The translations under genes were made by a program, and so were the position numbers. From Pseudomonadota bacterium (GTDB taxonomy: Bacteria; Myxococcota; Bradymonadia; UBA4248), in contig JAGBXG010000485.1 of the NCBI GenBank assembly GCA_017629415.1, positions 1 through 9,376 on the forward strand: a stretch of 9,376 nt of DNA, read 5' to 3'. This document shows, piece after piece, positions 6,453-9,376 of this stretch (the stretch's first letter is position 1; each line of letters opens with the position of its first letter). Below the pieces are notes generated by a model, which made no database searches, was not told the origin of the DNA, and saw nothing but the letters and a program-made list of their open reading frames with translations.

Positions 6453-7559
6453 ATGATTCAAACCCTGATCGCACGCGGCGTACATATCCCTGCCCCTGCA
6501 GCTATCGTTCTCGAAAATATCGACATCGAACAGATCAAACCCGGTGTCACGCTCTATCCCGGTACCGTACTGCGCGGCCCCAAAACCTACATCGGAAAAA
6601 ATGCCGTCATTGGTCTTGGCGGCGGCGCGTTTATCGACAACGCACAAATCGGAGAACGTGCCCAAATCATGCAAGGCGTATACAGACAATGCACCTTGCT
6701 CGACGATGTCGTTGTCCGAAATGGTGCCGAAATCCGCGAAGGCACCCTGCTCGAAGAAGGCGTGGAACTCGGACATACCGTCGGTCTCAAGCAAACCATC
6801 ATGCTCTCTCATGTCGTTGCCGGCTCTCTCATCAATTTTTGTGATGCCCTCATGGCCGGCGGCACAAGCCGAAAAAATCACTCCGAAATCGGCTCATGCA
6901 TGGCCCTTTATAATTTCACCCCTCAAGGCGATAAATTCGCTTCATTATTCGGCGATATCGAAAAAGGCATATTCCTCAAACAACCGCCTGTCTTTGTCGG
7001 CGGCCAGACTCAAATTGTCAGCCCCGTTGAAGTCGGCTACGGCTCCGTCATTGCTGCCGGTTCAAAAATCACCCGAAATCTCGAATCCAAACAAATCATT
7101 GCACAATCCCAGGCAAATTTTCAGGCAGAATTTGACCCCGAAATGATTTATGCACCGGATCATAAACTCCGCGTCACTCAGCATTACATTTATCAACTTA
7201 AATTATTACAATATTGGTACCAGAATGTCCGTCTCAAGCTGTTCACAGGCACAGAAAAAGAATTTTTGATGCTCTCGGCATTAGAACGCATCCAATCCGG
7301 TATCGATGAACGTCAAAAAGGACTGAAAAAATTTGTCGAAAAGCTCCCCAAAAGCCTCGAACTTCATCAAAAAAATGGCAATCTTAAACAAATCCAAGCC
7401 CATCAGACTGCCATTGAGCTTTCAGCCAACTCCATTGAACTGAACGCCAATGATGCCTTTATGCAGCATGATTTCGAAGCCATTGTCACCCATCTGCGCA
7501 CCCTCATACGACAAGGCAAATCTTACCCCGAAGCCATGAGTTTGTTAGCTGATGTCTAA
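6453..7559 (+). CDS. GlmU C-domain-like left-handed beta-helix protein (hexapeptide-repeat acyltransferase-like)
   Basis: This 368-residue cytoplasmic protein carries hexapeptide repeats ([LIV]-G-x4 pattern) from about residue 20 to 220. Examples are GVTLYPGTVLRGPKTYIG and PVEVGYGSVIAAGSKITRNL, the latter close to the end of the GlmU acetyltransferase domain (APVTIGDGATIAAGTTVTRDV type). The core block SLINFCDALMAGGTSRKNHSEIG places His143 where GlmU has its KxNH region. I recall this block from a family often annotated as UDP-N-acetylglucosamine pyrophosphorylase-like in deltaproteobacteria and related groups. The N-terminal nucleotidyltransferase domain of true GlmU is absent, so that reaction is not expected. 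Residues about 230-368 form a mostly helical tail. The ATG at 6453 is preferred, with a weak AGAG upstream; the in-frame extension to 6255 runs through intergenic hairpins. The acyl acceptor is unknown, and a sugar nucleotide is inference. Confidence 0.85.
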   Translation: MIQTLIARGVHIPAPAAIVLENIDIEQIKPGVTLYPGTVLRGPKTYIGKNAVIGLGGGAFIDNAQIGERAQIMQGVYRQCTLLDDVVVRNGAEIREGTLLEEGVELGHTVGLKQTIMLSHVVAGSLINFCDALMAGGTSRKNHSEIGSCMALYNFTPQGDKFASLFGDIEKGIFLKQPPVFVGGQTQIVSPVEVGYGSVIAAGSKITRNLESKQIIAQSQANFQAEFDPEMIYAPDHKLRVTQHYIYQLKLLQYWYQNVRLKLFTGTEKEFLMLSALERIQSGIDERQKGLKKFVEKLPKSLELHQKNGNLKQIQAHQTAIELSANSIELNANDAFMQHDFEAIVTHLRTLIRQGKSYPEAMSLLADV

Positions 7560-7618
7560 ATTTGTCCCCTCCCCCCAAAAAACTCTAAATCATCCCTCTT
7601 GATTATGCTTAAACTCAC

Positions 7619-7648
7619 TTCCCCCTTGTCCTTTTTGTGCAGGGGGAA
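7619..7648. repeat. Inverted repeat downstream of the GlmU-like gene
   Basis: TTCCCCCT (7619-7626) and AGGGGGAA (7641-7648) are exact complements around a 14-nt loop rich in T. It resembles the inverted repeat at 1587-1602 and directly precedes the repeat copy at 7651. It might slow transcription between the converging genes, but the T-run is inside the loop, so it is not a standard terminator. Confidence 0.45.
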
Positions 7649-7650
7649 CA

Positions 7651-7722
7651 GGCGTATGCAAAATTCTTTTGGAACTCCGCCTCAACCCCCGCCAAGGGGC
7701 TGAGCACCTGGAATCCACCATG
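7651..7722 (+). repeat. Intergenic repeat unit, plus-strand copy
   Basis: GGCGTATGCAAAATTCTTTTGG, then a degenerate GGAACTCCGCCTC hairpin remnant, CCCCCGCCAAGGGGC, TGAGCACCTGGAATCC and ACCATGG. This is the most complete plus-orientation copy and aligns along its whole length with the reverse complement of 131-204. It occupies the gap between the converging GlmU-like and 286-residue protein genes; the rest of this 217-nt gap shows nothing else. Confidence 0.65.
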
Positions 7723-7776
7723 GAGACTTACGGTTTTTGTGGGTTAGCCAACTTTTTTCAAACCCCAAAATCCAAT

Positions 7777-8637
7777 CTAAAAAGTCATCCCCAATTCCAA
7801 ATTTCCAGGATTGACATTCACCCCCATGGTTACACCATCGGCAATGGTATGCGTATAATGATAACCGCCATAACCGGCCATGATCACACCGCTTGCCACC
7901 AATCCGCTGCCGATGCCAAGCATCATAACACCAGGCACATACCGCTCATCCAAGTTGATATAGTAGGAGCCTTTATTACTCTCATGAGATTCTACAGATG
8001 TGACCGTGTTGTATTTAAACATCAAATACAAACCGGCAGCCATCAAACCGAGCCCGGCAATGCCTACGCCCGTACCTGTCCACATGATGGCACCATATTT
8101 TTTGAGCTCACGTTCCTTTAATTCTTCAGCGACCAAGCCTTCAACACTGTTCGCCAAACGTGCGTTCAAAGCCTGAATCTGGTGCTGAGCATCTGCAAGT
8201 TCAGACTGGCACTTCGTAAGATCCTTTATCTCACAAAGGTCTTTTTCATGCTCTGCCCTGTAATAAGCATCGAGCATTCTTTTATAAAACTCATCCTCAA
8301 CGGCGAAGTATTGCGTATTTTTAATGGCATCCAAATAAGCTTTTTTGGCCTTCTCAGTCTGTTTCAAGGCCATATATGTCATACCTGCCGAATAATTCAC
8401 AAGCGGTGAACTCGAACAAATATTGAGCAGCTGCTGAACTTTAGCTTCTGCCTTTTCGTAACGCCCCAGCGAATATTCTTCACTGAATTCGCTGAAAGTC
8501 ACTTGCCATAACTCATTTTGATCCAGACCGACGCAATTATTTCCAGGAACTTCTTGAGCCACAGCATAACCGCTGACACCTGCAACAACAAGTCCAAGTA
8601 TCATACTGCTCATTTTCCGAAGGATCGATTGTGTCAT
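7777..8637 (-). CDS. Exported TPR protein with two glycine-rich membrane segments
   Basis: The 286-residue product has a signal peptide (1-27, hydrophobic MILGLVVAGVSGYAVA, cleavage motif AVA before Gln28). A helical TPR-like domain follows (about 45-135; YSLGRYEKAEAKVQQLL and YMALKQTEKAKKAYLDAI are typical helix pairs), then a charged coiled-coil stretch (about 142-182). Two glycine-rich membrane segments lie at 182-206 and 234-257. The short C-terminal part ends in Phe (LELGMTF). Four of its cysteines (35, 74, 135, 143) lie in the exported domain. The start is well supported: AGGAG on the minus strand sits 5 nt before the ATG. TPR proteins with a terminal pair of Gly-rich segments are common in deltaproteobacterial envelopes, but I cannot name this one. 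It converges on the GlmU-like gene and lies 94 nt downstream of the 118-codon ORF on the same strand, so the two could share a transcript. Confidence 0.87.
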   Translation of the reverse strand: MTQSILRKMSSMILGLVVAGVSGYAVAQEVPGNNCVGLDQNELWQVTFSEFSEEYSLGRYEKAEAKVQQLLNICSSSPLVNYSAGMTYMALKQTEKAKKAYLDAIKNTQYFAVEDEFYKRMLDAYYRAEHEKDLCEIKDLTKCQSELADAQHQIQALNARLANSVEGLVAEELKERELKKYGAIMWTGTGVGIAGLGLMAAGLYLMFKYNTVTSVESHESNKGSYYINLDERYVPGVMMLGIGSGLVASGVIMAGYGGYHYTHTIADGVTMGVNVNPGNLELGMTF

Positions 8638-8697
8638 ACCTGCTCCTGAAAAAATAAACGTCCATCTTCGGCAAACTACGTCACATGCGTACTTAAA

Positions 8698-8708
8698 TCA
8701 ATATTTGA
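8698..8708. promoter_or_regulatory. Small inverted repeat upstream of the 286-residue protein gene
   Basis: TCAA-TAT-TTGA is a perfect dyad 61 nt or more upstream of the start at 8637, within the AT-rich gap between the two minus-strand genes. On the minus strand TTGCGG lies about 17 nt from AAATAT, a weak -35/-10 pair overlapping the dyad. It could be an operator, but a dyad this short occurs often by chance. Confidence 0.2.
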
Positions 8709-8731
8709 ATAAAAAATTAAGAACCGCAAAT

Positions 8732-9088
8732 TCATAAACCGCACAATGTTTTAAATGCCCCAAACATTTCGGATTCAAAAACGGTCTTCCAATGCTGAAA
8801 ACTCAAAACATCAAAGGCCTTATCATCCCCTAAATCACGATATAAAGGCGTTTGAACACATTTGGCTTCAAGATTATCTGTATTGGCCGGATCCAGGCTT
8901 TCAAATAGGATCTCATGACGGCCAGACGCAAAAATCTGACACAAATATGACAACAACGATTCGGCCTCTTGACGATTCGGCAACAGCATCGCCTGAGTAT
9001 GAGATTGAGATGACGGCGCGATGAGCTCGCCGGTATTTTGAAATGCCACAAAATCACCAGGAAGCGGCAACCCCAATAAAGCCATCAT
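8732..9088 (-). CDS. Hypothetical protein, 118 residues, possibly 5'-truncated
   Basis: I do not recognise this protein. Codon choice (GAT, GAA, CAG, CGT, TTG mixed as in the neighbouring genes) and a balanced amino-acid make-up suggest it is real. The first residues (MMALLGLPLPGDF) are hydrophobic but lack a basic start. Reading further upstream in the same frame gives eleven more hydrophobic or neutral residues, including NFGAVVC directly before the MM, until a TGA at 9129-9131 on the plus coordinates. That looks like the core of a signal peptide whose proper beginning is missing. No good Shine-Dalgarno site precedes the ATG. It sits next to the compositional change at about 9090, so loss of its 5' end by rearrangement is a reasonable guess. 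The last part (FGAFKTLCGL) ends normally at TGA. Confidence 0.5.
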   Translation of the reverse strand: MMALLGLPLPGDFVAFQNTGELIAPSSQSHTQAMLLPNRQEAESLLSYLCQIFASGRHEILFESLDPANTDNLEAKCVQTPLYRDLGDDKAFDVLSFQHWKTVFESEMFGAFKTLCGL

Positions 9089-9263
9089 GCAAACAACAGC
9101 CCCAAAATTGGCACAATTCAGAAAGTGTCAAGCAACAATCGCAACCTTCACGGCTGAAGGTGGAACTTTTACTATTTTTTATTCTTACTCTTGCCCAAAA
9201 ATTGTTATTTTCCCAGATGGCAAGGAGTATAAATTCACATTTGAAAATTCAAGAAAAGCCTGA
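9087..9263 (+). CDS. Possible small gene (58 residues) or gene fragment, AT-rich right end
   Basis: From ATG 9087 this frame encodes a soluble-looking peptide. Its middle, FTAEGGTFTIFYSYSCPK, and end, IVIFPDGKEYKFTFENSRKA, read like beta strands of a genuine small protein; codons such as gat ggc aag gag and ttt gaa aat support coding. It stops at TGA 9261. A second frame one base back (9245-9301) gives KSLSNYKFYDYIKTM followed by TAA TAA, which looks like a natural continuation, so the true product may be about 70 residues with a frameshift near 9252-9260. No Shine-Dalgarno site precedes the ATG, and the start overlaps that of the minus-strand ORF. I do not recognise the family. It could be a remnant. 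Confidence 0.3.
   Translation: MQTTAPKLAQFRKCQATIATFTAEGGTFTIFYSYSCPKIVIFPDGKEYKFTFENSRKA
9144..9161. repeat. Perfect 7-bp inverted repeat with CGGC loop
   Basis: ACCTTCA (9144-9150) and TGAAGGT (9155-9161) are exact complements. It lies 56 nt upstream of the minus-strand ORF start and inside the small plus-strand frame. The T-run that follows on the plus strand begins only after GGAAC and is broken, so a terminator is doubtful. It may be an operator or chance. Confidence 0.35.
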
Positions 9264-9376
9264 GCAATTACAAGTTCTATGACTACATCAAAACAATGTA
9301 ATAAGTGGCTTTGAGGTGATCATCACAAATTGCCTGCTTTTAATCTTGCTGAGTTTGAGTCTAAATATTTTGACAC

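Noticed and set aside
7669..8121. 150-codon plus-strand frame antisense to the 286-residue protein gene
   Set aside because: It starts in the repeat and crosses the 3' half of a well-supported minus-strand gene; His-rich shadow composition.
9126..9131. TTGACA (minus strand) as -35 of the 118-codon ORF
   Set aside because: At 16-18 nt spacing no acceptable -10 is present, and the transcript would begin almost at the ATG.
9144..9180. Intrinsic terminator on the plus strand
   Set aside because: The stem is perfect but the T-run is broken and starts several bases after it; no gene clearly ends just upstream.
9261..9314. TGA recoded as a sense codon in the right-end frame
   Set aside because: The other genes use TGG for tryptophan and end normally; the continuation is better explained by another frame or decay.

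Overview
The window looks like chromosomal DNA of a Gram-negative bacterium. Three of its proteins begin with Sec-type signal peptides, and one of them also has glycine-rich membrane segments. Gene architecture (exported tetratricopeptide-repeat (TPR) proteins, a long exported MORN-repeat protein, a MoxR ATPase and a GlmU-like left-handed beta-helix protein) is reminiscent of deltaproteobacterial/Myxococcota-type genomes. That placement is inference; there is no rRNA or universal marker here. Base composition is intermediate in the genes and visibly AT-richer at the far right end.

Layout, left to right. The first 62 nt may hold the tail of a plus-strand gene. A repeat-rich gap follows, then a moxR-type AAA+ ATPase gene (395-1375, +). 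A second repeat-rich gap (1376-1709) precedes a two-gene operon. Its first gene encodes an exported 680-aa TPR protein (1710-3752). Its second, starting on the very next base, encodes an exported 808-aa MORN-repeat protein (3753-6179). A third hairpin-rich gap leads to a GlmU-C-like hexapeptide-repeat protein (6453-7559, +). After a fourth gap with another repeat copy come two minus-strand genes. One encodes an exported TPR protein with two membrane segments (7777-8637); the other is an unrecognised 118-codon ORF (8732-9088). The last ~290 nt are AT-rich and show plus-strand coding signals broken between frames.

How the parts might work together: the TPR/MORN pair is almost certainly co-translated and both products are predicted to be exported, so they probably form an envelope-associated module. 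The separate TPR/two-membrane-segment protein has the same style of signal peptide. All three exported proteins have an Ala-X-Ala cleavage motif followed by Gln. MoxR ATPases usually act as chaperones for von Willebrand A (vWA) domain partners, but no DUF58 or vWA partner gene is visible here.

The clearest unexplained structure is an intergenic repeat family, related by eye in all four larger gaps and in both orientations, associated with G/C-rich hairpins. No CRISPR array, tRNA, rRNA, complete insertion sequence or replication origin was recognised.
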